DNA of 64,000 bases, taken from the NCBI GenBank assembly GCA_949825065.1, contig OX463849.1, forward strand, positions 41,909,234 to 41,973,233. Reading direction: 5' to 3'. A program made the position numbers and the translations under genes. The DNA is from Odontocerum albicorne (lineage: Eukaryota > Arthropoda > Insecta > Trichoptera > Odontoceridae). Positions 21,395 through 32,079 of this stretch are shown here, piece by piece. The stretch's first letter is position 1. Every line of letters starts with the position of its first letter. Under the pieces are notes generated by a model. The model made no database searches and had not been told where the DNA came from. It saw only the letters and a list, made by a program, of their open reading frames with translations.

Positions 21395-21560
21395 TTGACG
21401 GGCCTAGTTGGTAAGACGTCTGTAATCGAATTCGAGGTTTGTGGGTTCCATTCACATTAACATACATATTTTAAAAAATGGTTCCAATTTGGCTGTGATT
21501 TAAAACCGTCCTAGTTATTTAGAAGATATTTATAAATGGCGATAAACTAGGCTTTATAAC
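21395..21560 (+). mobile_element. SINE-A copy, degenerate
   Basis: GGGCCTAGTTGGTAAGACGT and GTGGGTTCCATTCACATTAA are mutated A- and B-box regions. The tail has GATATTTATAAATGGCGATA. Confidence 0.6.
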
Positions 21561-21734
21561 AAAAACAACACAACAAAAATTATAGAAAACGGTAGAAAAC
21601 AGAAAAAGATTGAAAACTCTCAGGATAAATCTTCTACAGTCAGACAATCTGCGAAGTACAATGGGTTTGTAGGTAAATAGAGTGAATACGGCAATGAAGT
21701 TTATATACAAAATCGATAGTTCGTACCAAAATAA

Positions 21735-21935
21735 CACTGAAAACCCACCGGCAGCTATCCGCATGATACCCACCGGCAAACATCCACAACTATCCACAAA
21801 AAACCTATCGGCAACCACCAATAGAAAACCTATCGACAATCATACAGAGCGGACTCACCGGCAACCATCTATAGGAAACCCACCGGGCCCCCCACAGGAA
21901 GCCCCACAGCAACCATCCACAGAGAACCGACCGGC
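21735..21935. repeat. Degenerate short tandem repeat, G+C-richer
   Basis: About seven loose copies of a 24-28-bp unit around CCACCGGCAACCATCCACAG plus AAAAC. The Pro/Thr-rich open frame through it (21682-22029) follows from the repeat and has no other support. Confidence 0.75.
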
Positions 21936-22289
21936 ATTCATGGAAAGCTCAACTTCAACCATATTCTTCAATGTCTTCCGAAGATATGAAAACACAATAC
22001 GAGTTTTTGTCTCGGGAAAAAACAAGTGAACGAACTCTTTTTTTGTCGTTTAATTTTCCTATTTACTATAGGAAAGCACTTTTACCTTAAAACAAGGATA
22101 TTTTTTCAATGAAATTATCAATGCTATAAATATGTACAGATCAAGATAAAAAAAACTGTAAATACAGTTCCTATGAAAAATTATTGAGATGATGAACTAA
22201 TTCTCAATATAACTACGAAACAGAAATGTGGATACAATGGCTACGATGAAAAAAAGGGCCACTTATTGTATGTACGAGTATATCGTACA

Positions 22290-22560
22290 TTCAAGGAAAA
22301 GCAATCTGTTTCAGAGACAGGAAAGCAACATGTACTCGTACCTGAAGCACGGCTCCTGCCCTACCCGAGTGGGGGAACTGTCCGGAAATGGAACCGAGCG
22401 CTGACTGATGCGCTCTTCCGATACTAAATTGTTGTTTATTGAAAACGCGCAGACAAATTCCTTGATTTTTCAAGACTCCACGTTCACGAGCCTTGCGTTC
22501 CGAGATCGGAATTGATGGCTGCCATTTGTGACGGAACTTAACAAAAAGGAGAAGGTGAAG
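22290..22560. other. G+C-richer segment of unknown origin
   Basis: A block of clearly higher G+C than its flanks with an open minus frame (22632-22291, 113 codons) containing GRAHQSALGSISGQFPHSG. No family is recognised and there is no clear splice context. It could be an exon, a transposon piece or chance. Confidence 0.3.
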
Positions 22561-22764
22561 ATAATAGACGCGTGTTGATAGCACGAAAGAAAGAAAAACA
22601 GGTGTTGATAAAATATACAAACTTTCATTCAATTTTGTTCGAAATTAAAAAAAAGGCAATACAAAAATATATCTTGTCTGTACAAAATCAAGGAGACATG
22701 AAGCGAGATCAAATAAACAAAAAGCAGATCTAGCTGGAATTTATAATAATAATTAGAGAAAGGA

Positions 22765-22830
22765 GAATTTAAACAGCGCCGTTTAGAGAACAGACAGGGC
22801 GCGCTAACTTTATAAAGAAAAAAGACCGAT
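22765..22830 (-). repeat. LINE-E 3' tail fragment
   Basis: CAGCGCCGTTTAGAGAACAG then GGGCGCGC matches the tail repeats at 26925 and 41310. Confidence 0.5.
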
Positions 22831-23039
22831 AGGATGCCCTAAACCAAATATTTTAAAACTATGATCCCTAAACCAATGCTTTTCTGGACCAGTTTGTTAC
22901 TGGACCGCGTCGAAAGAAAATATATAATAAGAATTATGCATTTAAATTGTACAAATCATGTTATTAGTGTAACAGCCAGATATAGTACAGTCGCAAGGAC
23001 AAGCAGTTTTATACATGGGTTTTGCTTGATGTACAATTT

Positions 23040-23150
23040 GATAGTTTTCCCACGTAAGGCTTGTTAAATATATTTCTAGTTGATTGGAAGAGATTGATAC
23101 GTGGCAATAAACTCATCGGGTTGTACTGTAAATAACAGAATTGTGATACA
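23040..23150 (+). mobile_element. SINE/LINE-A tail fragment
   Basis: CCCACGTAAGGCTTGTTAAA, TTGATTGGAAGAGATTGA and GGCAATAAACTCATCGGG. This is the tail without a tRNA head. Confidence 0.65.
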
Positions 23151-23640
23151 TACAGAATAAGCTGACTTTAATCCTATTTGCGCACAAAAATTAAGTCAGT
23201 ATGTTATACTCGTATGTGTATTATTTCATGATCAAATTTCACACAAGCTTTCAGAGCGCGCCGATATGTTTACTGAAATATCTCGAAACAGCAACAATGT
23301 GTAATGTACACAGAAAATGATATGCTAAAATGACAAATTGTGTCACTTATCATTATGTAGTCATATTTATACATATTTTTAAAATACTTATTAAAAAAGA
23401 AGCGAAAATGATTCAATAAATCTAGTAAATTTACATTTAGAAAAACAATTGGATTGAAATAATTTCATTATTTTTTCGCAAAATATTTTAGGCCGACAAT
23501 CAAAGAAAAAATATACAAAAAGGTAATAGTGTACTTTATTTAAAAAGTAACCAGTTTTTCTGGAAGCTATAGAGAAAACAAAAGCGTATCTCGTCATATT
23601 TTAGGGTGTAAAATTTAATTAGAACAATTCAAATTGGGGC

Positions 23641-23741
23641 CTAAATTAATTTTCGCAGGGGGATACGTTTTCTGTCTAATTGTGAAAACCCCCGGGGGGT
23701 TAAGAATGATCACTAAAAGGTGTACAACAGGGGCTTTCAAT
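23641..23741 (+). repeat. 101-bp repeat, copy 1
   Basis: CTAAATTAATTTTCG then GGGGATACGTTTTCTGT, the palindromic CCCCCGGGGGG, and AAGAATGATCACTAAAAGGT. Copy 2 lies at 24030-24130 in the same orientation with only a few differences. Confidence 0.95.
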
Positions 23742-23864
23742 ACACGGATTTCTCGATAGTTGACTGACATAGAGGAGAACTGTGTATATCTTTCGTATGG
23801 CACCCTTCAACATATGCGATTTAGTTATACGGACATATTAAATAGCATGGCCGGGAGACAATAT

Positions 23865-24270
23865 TATCTTCGAGTACAGTAATCGAATCAATTTACAAAC
23901 ACTGGATCAAGCACGGAACTCCTGATTCACCATAATATGTGTTGGTAATACCACATGTAAAAAGAGACAACACTCACACACGTATTCGGCGCACGCGCAT
24001 ACTATATATATTTATGCTAAAATATCATACTAAATTAATTTTCGGAGGGGGATACGTTTTCTGTATAGTTGTGAAAACCCCCGGGGGGTTAAGAATGATC
24101 ACTAAAAGGTGTAAAACAGGGGCTTCCAGTATTGTTACCCGGCGTACTCTTTTCCAGACTAGGACTCTTTTTTATTTAGTTTATGTACCACCGGTAATCG
24201 AACCTAAATCTTCCGGGTGGAAATCAAGTATCTTACCATCCAGGCCACGGAGTTCATCAACAATTAATAG
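23865..24270 (-). mobile_element. SINE-B copy, interrupted
   Basis: The minus-strand tRNA-like head is at 24190-24265 (GGTAATCGAACCTAAATCTT on plus is the B box). Its body continues to about 23865 and resembles 36470, 44640 and 55650. The body is split at about 24000-24125 by a segment that includes copy 2 of the 101-bp repeat. Confidence 0.65.
24030..24130 (+). repeat. 101-bp repeat, copy 2, inside a SINE
   Basis: Nearly identical to 23641-23741. It lies within SINE-B sequence that is continuous in other SINE-B copies, so this unit, with some AT-rich flank, was inserted or copied there. Confidence 0.9.
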
Positions 24271-25264
24271 AAATTTACAAATTTTCTTCTTTCATGTCGT
24301 CGATACAAAGTTTGAAACACTTTGGTAATGTAGAATTTTGAGAAGCGGAATAATACGAAAATATATTAGGCAAACAACAGTACTCAAATCAAACTAGAGT
24401 CCTTCTGATGAATAAGTTCCGAAAGTAAAGCAACCTGGGACCTGCCAGGAAAAAACATGTACATAGCTCGATTGGATGCTATGAAAACGTGCTAACGTTG
24501 ACGCCTCGGTGCCGACAAACACTTACTATCAACTCGAACCTCCTAGCCTGGTTTTCACCAGGGGGACAGATTTCGATATGTCATAAGCAGAACGCTTTAT
24601 AGATCTATTGTGATATTTTTTAAGCTTAATCAGTTGAAACTTTTCATTATCTTAAATTGTTATTTTTATATTATATGAACTCACATAATTTCATAATATA
24701 TTTAATTAAGTGGCACAAATCATCCTAGTTAAGGTGGATTGTCTTTTTAAAAAAAAGCACAATGCTTAGGCATCAGTGTAATAGTAACAATGTTTAGTTT
24801 AATTTATTCGATTTGAAGTATCACAAAATTAACTTAGAAAATAGGGTCCCACTAATAGAAGGATTGATAACGAATTTAGTTAGATTTTGTTGTCTCTATC
24901 TAATGGTATAAATGGAAAATGAGGTTTTTGTTGAATATCACTGGTAGAGATTGTTTAACTTTGAAGAGTACCTCGACATTGATTTCCAGGTATTTTATCT
25001 CCTACTACAGAAAGCAAAAGATAGAGAGAGTCAGCCTTACCAGACAATTGAAAGGAAAACTCCTCGTGAATATATTTGAAATATGTAATTAGTAGCAGTC
25101 TAATTAAAACTTCATAGCTCTGAACGTTTGAAGTGAATGTATAATTTGAATTTAATAACCATTCTGCCCTAATGTGGTTCCTTAAAATCGACTTAATATG
25201 AAACCGAGATTTTATAGTCATCATTTAACAGATTCAAAAGATACAACCTTTTGAATATTAAAGG
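24271..25264. other. No firm feature
   Basis: Mostly AT-rich. A minus open frame (25224-24955, 89 codons) has plausible composition (contains ILRNHIRAEWLLNSNYTF) but no splice signals or family motif. I leave it unassigned. Confidence 0.35.
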
Positions 25265-25267
25265 AAA

Positions 25268-25530
25268 CAATTAAAATACTTTTTCTATCGATGATGCCAA
25301 ATTCTTACATATCAGTAGTAACGGAAATAAATTGGACAGATTAGAGGCCCTAGAAATTTCTAAGTCAGTACATTTATCCGAACATCTGGTAAACAGTTAT
25401 ATCCCGAAAATCTCTCCGCTCTTGGCCGAAATCGTCCCATGCCTCCCTCACCCCTCAGCCCCCAACCGTTGAAGCGTGTATATTGGTACCAGTTCGAACA
25501 GCATTTTGTCTTGGTTTTGCTCCCTTTGCA
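25268..25530 (+). pseudogene. Penelope-like family 2, 3' fragment
   Basis: Matches the end of the GIY-YIG coding region (FSIDDAKFLHISSNGNKLDR, then LVNSYIPKISPLLAEIVPCL) up to the TGA, and part of the downstream terminal repeat (GTATATTGGTACCAGTTCGA). It ends before the hammerhead core. Coding frame open through the retained part. Confidence 0.85.
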
Positions 25531-25614
25531 CTCTTTCAAAATTGGTCCCCTTGATTAGGCCACGTATTCTACAGTTTAACTCTACAACTTACATCAAGGT
25601 ACGATAGTATACTA

Positions 25615-25765
25615 TATATTGAGGTGCATGGCTGCGTGGCAATGTCCTGGACTTCCGTGTGGAAGGTTCCCGGCTCGTATATCACGCTGTGCTACTCCTT
25701 TCGAACGATACAGGTATTTTTTCCGCCTTATATTTGGGAGTATAAGAATACCTATGACTCCATAT
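25615..25765 (+). mobile_element. SINE-C-like element
   Basis: GTGGAAGGTTCCCGGCTCG, TGCTACTCCTTTCGAACGAT and GGTATTTTTTCCGCC. A related sequence lies at 53610-53780. The first part resembles a tRNA/SINE B-box region, but the class is uncertain. Confidence 0.45.
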
Positions 25766-26699
25766 ATTTACTTTAAAAAACATGCCGGTGTGCTCTGATC
25801 GTCTCCCTTCAGGTGTACCCTCAGATCCAGCACAGCGGTGTGGTCAGTGAGTTTGCTGGTGTGCAACCGCTCACTTACTTAAAACTATTCTCCACGGCAC
25901 AGTTTCGCTTTTTAACTGAATTGATATTGGAATTACGAGGGGATCCTCGACTACGAAGCACAGCAACAATAACGACGAGAGTATATATAAATACTCGTAT
26001 AACACAGCAAAATAAGCATTTAACCCTCCAAGAGCACTTTTCGAATTGATTTACGATTAAGACAACCATTGAACATAAGCACAACAATGAATTCAGATAA
26101 AAAAATATTAAAATTATATCCCAGAACTGGCAGCTGTCGAACCCAGATATGAATGGAAAACAAGATGCCAGAATACAAAATAAGCAGGTTTGACAGTAAT
26201 GGCGCTAGCGAACACATTTGCATAACATTACACATGACTTCTGAATTGAGATTTTTAGAATTTTCGATGTAGGTACATGAAGACAGATATCAATAGCAAA
26301 AGTACTACATAAAACAAATAAGAATTAGTAAAATTTCCAAAGTATCGTCTCAAATGTTTTTCTTGGGTTCAATTAACTTAATTATTTAGCATTCGATATA
26401 CACATATATAGTATAGTATTGTATATTTAACTTCGCCAATAAAAGTATGTCAAAACACTAAGATACAGACAACGGCAAAACCCCTGTAATATTGACCCGC
26501 CCTCTTGGATCAATTCGGAACAAATACTTAATACGATGAAGACAAAATCGACCTCAAAGTTATACTGCTCTCCAAAAGAAGAACCCTCAGACACAGATTC
26601 AAAAGATAAAATGGAGACATTCCATTAAAGAACTGGAATAAAAAGACAGAATGGATAATTCTAGGAGTGATATGTTTTTTCTTTCAAACTTAAAATGAT

Positions 26700-27010
26700 A
26701 ATAATAAAAGTATAATTTGTAGCACTATTTAGAGAGCGAATTCTCCTCAAGGGCGCTTAAAAAAATCACGCCTAAGTCCAAACTCTCGCATAAATAATAT
26801 GGACTTTAGACCAGCATATTCGATTTATGCTATTTATTTGTTTAGATGAATTCACTACCTTAATGATCTGAACACCATGTAAGAGGCAAAGCTTTATTCA
26901 TAATTAAATTAAAATAATAATTTATATAGACCCATTTAGAGAACAGACGCTCAAGGGCGCTCTTACCATTTTTATTGACAGATTAAAAATATTACAAAAT
27001 AAATATATAT
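26700..27010 (-). repeat. Two LINE-E 3' tail fragments
   Basis: 26705-26790 (CTATTTAGAGAGCGAATTCT then CAAGGGCGC) and 26925-27005 (CATTTAGAGAACAGACGCTC then GACAGATTAAAAATATTACA). The second shares its last part exactly with the LINE-E tail at 41380-41400. Confidence 0.6.
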
Positions 27011-27784
27011 ACGTTGAATGAAAGGATATGAAGGTGGTGGCTGCGGTTATTAGATTTATAAATCTTCCACTCAAAAAAAATATTTTTTTCAGATAATGAG
27101 GTATTTATTACAGATTTTTAAGATAACAATCTGGAATGTGAAGAAGGAAATATATTTTTTTTAAATATGCACTGCAAAAAAAATTAATAAAGGTTTATTA
27201 TTACAGAAATTTCTGTAGAAAAATAGTAACTTGGTCAAACCGATATATTCTATTGATAAATAAAATAGATGACAAATGTATGATACTTTTTCTTGAAACA
27301 TATGCCTGTAATTTAAATGAATTTAACAGATAAGTATACGTTTCGGTTAAAAAAACAAATGTCGTGTAACTTTTTTCATATAGACAATAGTGTAATCATT
27401 TATTTACCCTCATTTATATGTTAGTCCATTCCATCAATTTTTTGTAAATTCAGCCTTGTCCTTGTACATAATTTCCTTACAGACATCAGTTATTGTGTAA
27501 CTCATATCGATTTTACGTAACACTCTCGAGTAAAAACGACAGACGAGCCGAAATGATTAAGTGTCGAAATAATTAATGTAAACAAATGACGCAAAATGTA
27601 GAAATACCATGGGCTCCAAAATATATTGCGCCAGTCAAGAAATGATAAACATCTTGGAAGTTATTAATAGTTCCCTTTTATACTGAACAAGTTGAATGGT
27701 TAAGCATTTTAAATTAAGTTACTCACTTAGAAATTTATTCATAACTTATCTTCTCCCTAACTTAAAATGTACTTATCAAATATT
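27011..27784. other. No recognisable feature
   Basis: AT-rich, non-coding. Confidence 0.5.
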
Positions 27785-28350
27785 TATTATTACATACATT
27801 CGAACCATTTCCCTGTCGGGGTAGGCAGAGACGACGGAGCGCCAGACTTTCCTATCGCTCCACACATCATCCACCTCTTTTACTTACATATACTTCTTCT
27901 CAAACAACTTCTACGATTTCTCTGGTGTATTATATGTCTTCTTTTAAAATATCTTTCACTTTATCCAACCATGCTTTCCTTCGTCTTTTTCTATCCCACC
28001 TTCCAGTCAAATTCGTACTTTATATTTGTTTTGTTAGTTTTTCATCAATCATTCGCTCTATATACCCCACGATTTTGGTGAACTAATTGGTAAGACGCTT
28101 GTCTCCCAGCTCGGAGGTTGAGGGTTCGATTCCTGTTGGAACCCATATTTTTTTTTAAAGTATTCCAGTCTCGTTTTAACTTTGATTGGTTGGAAGATAT
28201 TGCCACATGCCAATAAACCCGCCAGGTTGTACTGAATACAATAAAAATGTAAGACAATACCCAAAACCATCTCAGAGTGCTCTACTTTATCTTACTCAAA
28301 ACATTAACCTTAAGTTCTCATCCCTTATCAATATTTATTTATTCATCAAG
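27785..28350 (-). pseudogene. RTE-like LINE 3' end, split by a SINE
   Basis: The minus-strand 3' end (CCATTTCCCTGTCGGGGTAG on plus) is shared with 29370, 41860, 57735 and 60120. Coding remnants run leftwards to right and are interrupted at 28070 by a SINE. They resume at 28257 (ACCATCTCAGAGTGCTCTAC), which is continuous with the same line in the 57.9-kb copy. Frame destroyed. Confidence 0.75.
28070..28256 (+). mobile_element. SINE-A copy inserted in an RTE-like element
   Basis: Head AACTAATTGGTAAGACGCTT, B box GGTTCGATTCC, tail TTGGTTGGAAGATATTGCC and CAATAAACCCGCCAGGTTGT. The flanks carry a short, slightly mutated duplication (ATACCCCA at 28062-28069, ATACCCAA at 28257-28264). Intact RTE copies show the target as one sequence. 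Confidence 0.88.
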
Positions 28351-28830
28351 GGTCGGTTTCGACCATTAAAATTTTCCACAAGACAATCAAAATTCAAATT
28401 GCCAGTGACTACGGAAATACAAGATGCTTCATCTAAATACATAAATATCGAAAACTAACGTGATTAATTTGCTGTCAAAAAGAATAACATATACACATAT
28501 TACCGCGCACAACAAGCAAGGACCCAGAAGACCCAGGTATGTATGCCGTGAAAAAATATAAAAAACTTAATTAATAAATTTCAATTGTCAGTCTACAATG
28601 CAGTCAGCGCACACACTAATTTGTTTCATACAGACTTTTTCGTAAGCACATTATTAATCAAATCTATAAACTCCATCGTAACAGTTAATTAGCAAAGTTT
28701 AGTGATAAATACCCAATAAACTGTAAGCGTGATAAATACCCAATAATCAAATTGTACATGAAGCAAAACCGTAGAGGATACTGCTGTGTCCTATATCTGT
28801 TGATAATGGGATTAAAATAATCCAAAGGAT

Positions 28831-28972
28831 GCAACAGCGACCATGTGTTGGCTATCCAGAAAAGAGCGCAACACCGACAATATGTTGGCTATCCGGAAAA
28901 GAGCGCAACAGCGACAATGTGTTGGCTAACCGGAAAAGAGCGCAACAGCGACAATGTGTTCGCTAACTGGAA
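28831..28972. repeat. Tandem repeat, 37-bp unit x4
   Basis: Units of GCAACAGCGACAATGTGTTG plus GCTATCCGGAAAAGAGC. G+C-richer than the surroundings. Preceded at about 28705-28755 by a doubled GTGATAAATACCCAATAA. Confidence 0.95.
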
Positions 28973-29084
28973 GTGAAAGGAACAAATAAAAAATACAAAA
29001 TTGTTCATATTATATTTCCACAGAGGCATCATTCTGAAAGCAAGAGTTGTACAGAATAAAGCAAGACAATTTTATTATCTTATG

Positions 29085-29330
29085 GTAATTTCTTCCAACC
29101 AATCAGAAATCTGTTAAAGAGGCCTTAAATTAAAACCAAACTTAGGAGTTATACAACCAATAGAAATAAGAAAATTGTCGTTGATGTTTTTATCGCTTCT
29201 TAACGGAATGGTCTGCAGCACTATTTCAATATCATAACTTAGGATAAGCGCAAGCGTTTTCTGAATATCAACAGCATCCCTTAAATCAAAAGTCACGCCC
29301 TCCACTGCCACATATCCTTATTTGTCCCTT
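29085..29330 (-). other. LINE/SINE-type tail with an open frame upstream
   Basis: On minus, a 65-codon frame (29311-29114, beginning MAVEGVTFDLRDAVDIQK, unrecognised) ends just before GGCCTCTTTAACAGATTTCT and TGATTGGTTGGAAGAAATT, a copy of the SINE-A/LINE-A tail. The frame may be part of a retroelement that uses this tail, but no family motif was found. Confidence 0.35.
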
Positions 29331-29369
29331 CAATCATCCAGTCTACAATTAGTTGAACATACATACATA

Positions 29370-29895
29370 CATATAATAACGCAATTTCCCTGCCGGAGTG
29401 GCAGAGAAGACAGAGCGCTCGATGTTCCTATCTCGACACACATCCTTTGTTTCTTATATATTCTCATACAACATCTACGATTTTTCTGCCTTTCTAATTT
29501 TACTTATATCACAATAACATTAACTTGATCCAACCCAACTTCGCTTGGTCTTCTTCTCTCACGCCTTTCACTCACATTTGCATTATATATTTGTTTTGTT
29601 AGTATTTCTTCATTTACTTGATCTACATGTCCAAACCATCTCAAAGTGATCCTTCTTCTACTTCTTACTTAATACATCAGTCTTAAGTTCATATTGATAC
29701 CTAATCACTTAATTTCGTATTCTTTCATACATTAACACCTCATGTATTCTTCTCAGTGAACGCATTTCTAAAACATTTATTCGACTCCTTTCAGTCTTTT
29801 TCCACATTCACATTTCACTCCCATATATCACAGTTGATAGTTTTGGGAATTATCATTTTAGCTAGTTTTGATACTGTCCGGTTCGAACATGAATG
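29370..29895 (-). pseudogene. RTE-like LINE 3' end
   Basis: Begins at its 3' end with a microsatellite tail (ACATACATACATACAT on plus), then CAATTTCCCTGCCGGAGTGG. Coding remnants follow to about 29890, including the minus-strand 'GHVDQVNE'-like region and a WTxKxTE-like region near 29800. Many stops. A 3' microsatellite tail is typical of the RTE clade. Confidence 0.75.
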
Positions 29896-30008
29896 ATAAC
29901 ATACAAGTACAGCAAAAGTAAAATAATAAAATACATTGATATAATCCAGCTAAATTTTCTAGAAATCAATATGAATATAGCTGATGCGTTCTTATTTAAA
30001 GAAGAAAT

Positions 30009-30070
30009 CTTGGTGACTGCAATTCAGAGTTTACCCTACTTTAGGTAAGCCATGAATTGCAGTAACCAAG
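30009..30070 (+). ncRNA. Pre-miRNA-like hairpin (candidate)
   Basis: A 62-nt hairpin: CUUGGU pairs with ACCAAG. After a G/A mismatch, ACUGCAAUUCA pairs with UGAAUUGCAGU. A 4x4 internal loop (GAGU/GCCA) follows, then UUACC pairs with GGUAA around an 8-nt loop. That is 22 base pairs with mismatches placed as in animal microRNA precursors. Neither arm matches a microRNA family I recognise. It could equally be a miniature inverted repeat. Expression is unknown. Confidence 0.4.
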
Positions 30071-30639
30071 TCAAAAAGCAATGAGTGCATTCACTCGAAT
30101 GTTTACCTAATCAATTGGAATGAATAATATTATTGAATTAAATTATCTGGATGCAAATAATCCCGAAAAATATTAAATAAAAATAGGACCGAGACAACGT
30201 GAGCATGAAAAATAACTATAATATTTATTATATTAAGTTGCTTGCCTCATCCCTACGAATATGTTAGTAATTTCATTCTAACTAAATCTGAACGTGAGGA
30301 AACAACAAAGAGAGTCAAATAGAATAGCATTGTCAACAGGGTTACGGGGACTCCATGATAATCCCGATCCGCGGTCATTAAGTCACGACAGGAATGAATG
30401 AACCCCCCTAAACTAATTTATTTAAATTAAGTTCTAAAGTTCCTTCCCCCGTATTCATATTGCAACCCCAAACACTTCTGACCTTTTTATTGGATTAAAA
30501 CTGAATTCATCTCTCGTCTGGTAAACATACTGCCTTTATAAATTTTAAATAAATATATTTTGTCAAAGGTTTCGGTTTTTACTTTGTGGAATTCCATATT
30601 AGAATATTTAATTATAGAAAACAGAATCAATGGGACATT

Positions 30640-31735
30640 AAAACATATATACTCGAACGGGATAGTATAAAAATCTGCTAAGATGATAGTCCACAACAGT
30701 ATTGTGGTGCCAAATTTGATATATGGGAGTGAAACATAGGCGTCGAAAAAGACTGAAAAGAACCGAATAAATGCGTACATCGAAAAGAATACATGGAGTG
30801 ACAATGTATGACGGAATACGGAATGAAATGACTAAATATGAATGTGAACTTAAGGTCGATGTGTTAAGAAAAATGAAGAAGAGCAAGCTGAAATAGTTTG
30901 GGCATGTGGAACGTATGAATTAAGAAAGACTAACAAAACAGGCATACAGCACAAATGTGAATGGAAGACGTATGAAAAGACAAATGAAAGTATGGTTGTT
31001 TAGCGGTATGTTCGTAGTGGGACGTCGTGATGATGATGTTGTTGACATCGCTATATTCGCTTTAGTCGAATTTTGTGTTCCTTTTCGTTCGGGGTCACCA
31101 GTTTAGCGGGATGCTTTACTGAAACGTCGTGATGATTATGATTGTTTTGTATTTAAAATAAAATACGTCGATTCAGGAATGCGGAAAGTGAGAGTGAACA
31201 ATCAATGAATAGTAAACAGCAATGAATGGTCAAGTGAATAATAATCTTTATTTGTCGATAAGTAGGTATTTATAGATGTGCGTGAATGCGCCCGCAATAT
31301 ATACTTTATCTCACTCCTGCGCGTGCAGAGGTGTTTGCAGACGTTGTGGATAATAAAGTGGGTAGAATATTTATTGGCGAAAACGGTGAGACAACGCGAT
31401 GCGTTCTCTTTCCACCGTGGAATGTAACGTAAATATTATTTGCGTGTAAACAATATTAGTGTTCTGGTATGCGACCTTTGTACATGTCCGAAGGTTGGTT
31501 CGTCGGTCGTTGACCGTGCGTGTTGACAATATTTAGGGACGACGGTATTCCCTACAGTTGGATCAAGTGAATAATGATCTGAAAGAAGGAAACGTAGAAA
31601 GTCAGAAAAGTCCTAGAAGTTGCATGAGAAGGTGTATGGATGTGGAGGAGACAAAATATGTGTTTCGAGATAGGAAAGTCTGGCGATATGTCGTCTTTAC
31701 CTACCCCGATAGCGAAGAGGCGTGATGGTATGTAT
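30640..31735 (+). pseudogene. RTE-like LINE 3' part, interrupted
   Basis: Plus-strand remnants in order: a 'LIYGSET' region (ATATGGGAGTGAAACATAGG, stop in place of Trp), 'KRTEKNRINAYIEKNTWS'-like, the 'WFGHVERMN' region (AGTTTGGGCATGTGGAACGT), then 'KRQMKVWLDQVNNDLKEGNV'. The 3' end near 31720 is CGTGATGGTATGTATGAATG. A 558-bp insert splits it (30999-31556). Frameshifts and stops throughout. Confidence 0.8.
30999..31556. mobile_element. Unidentified 558-bp insertion in RTE-like sequence
   Basis: Interrupts an RTE-like frame and is flanked by a 4-bp duplication GTTG (30995-30998, 31557-31560). It is more G+C-rich than the flanks and ends CCCTACA. Internally it has a direct repeat of TTTAGCGG with CGTCGTGATGATGATG (near 30999 and 31112), an AATAAAA motif near 31158, and no open frame. 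The 4-bp duplication and lack of coding suggest a solo LTR or other non-coding element, but the left terminus is not the usual TG. Confidence 0.55.
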
Positions 31736-31744
31736 GAATGTGTG

Positions 31745-31865
31745 TAGATATAAATTACTTTGTTATTTCACTACTTGCATTAATCCCCGTCACACGTGTT
31801 TCTACCTTCTACATCGACGCTATCTTCATGCGGAATGATCCAGGTTTGTGGTTAAAGCAAAGTTT
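31745..31865 (+). repeat. Dispersed repeat R-alpha fragment
   Basis: TTTCACTACTTGCATTAAT, CACACGTGTTTCTACC and GCGGAATGATCCAGG match 95-240. Confidence 0.5.
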
Positions 31866-32079
31866 AGGTCCAAATAATTTAAGGTATATTGGCCCAAAGG
31901 AAAAAAATAAGAGAGGTATTTTTTAAATAAATTACTAAAGAATGCATAAAAATCATCTCCCATTAAACTTTATTTTTGGATCAATATAACACATATGTTA
32001 CACATTTCCTATGAGGCCGAAAGGTTTTACAGTTCTATTTCAAGACATCCCAACCCCGTCATAAAAGCTCTAGGAAACT

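Noticed and set aside
21682..22029. 115-codon Pro/Thr-rich open frame
   Set aside because: Produced by a short tandem repeat; no start context, splice sites or family motif.
25800..26050. Possible exon after CTCCCTTCAG at 25812
   Set aside because: The acceptor-like sequence lies close behind a SINE-C-like element, and the frame degrades into low-complexity sequence without a clear end or family match.
28831..28972. CRISPR-like regular repeats (37-bp units)
   Set aside because: The units are contiguous with no unique spacers, and the genome is clearly eukaryotic. The other tandem arrays were dismissed for the same reason.
30487..30886. Two overlapping minus open frames of 82-105 codons
   Set aside because: They are antisense to the RTE-like coding remnant on the plus strand.
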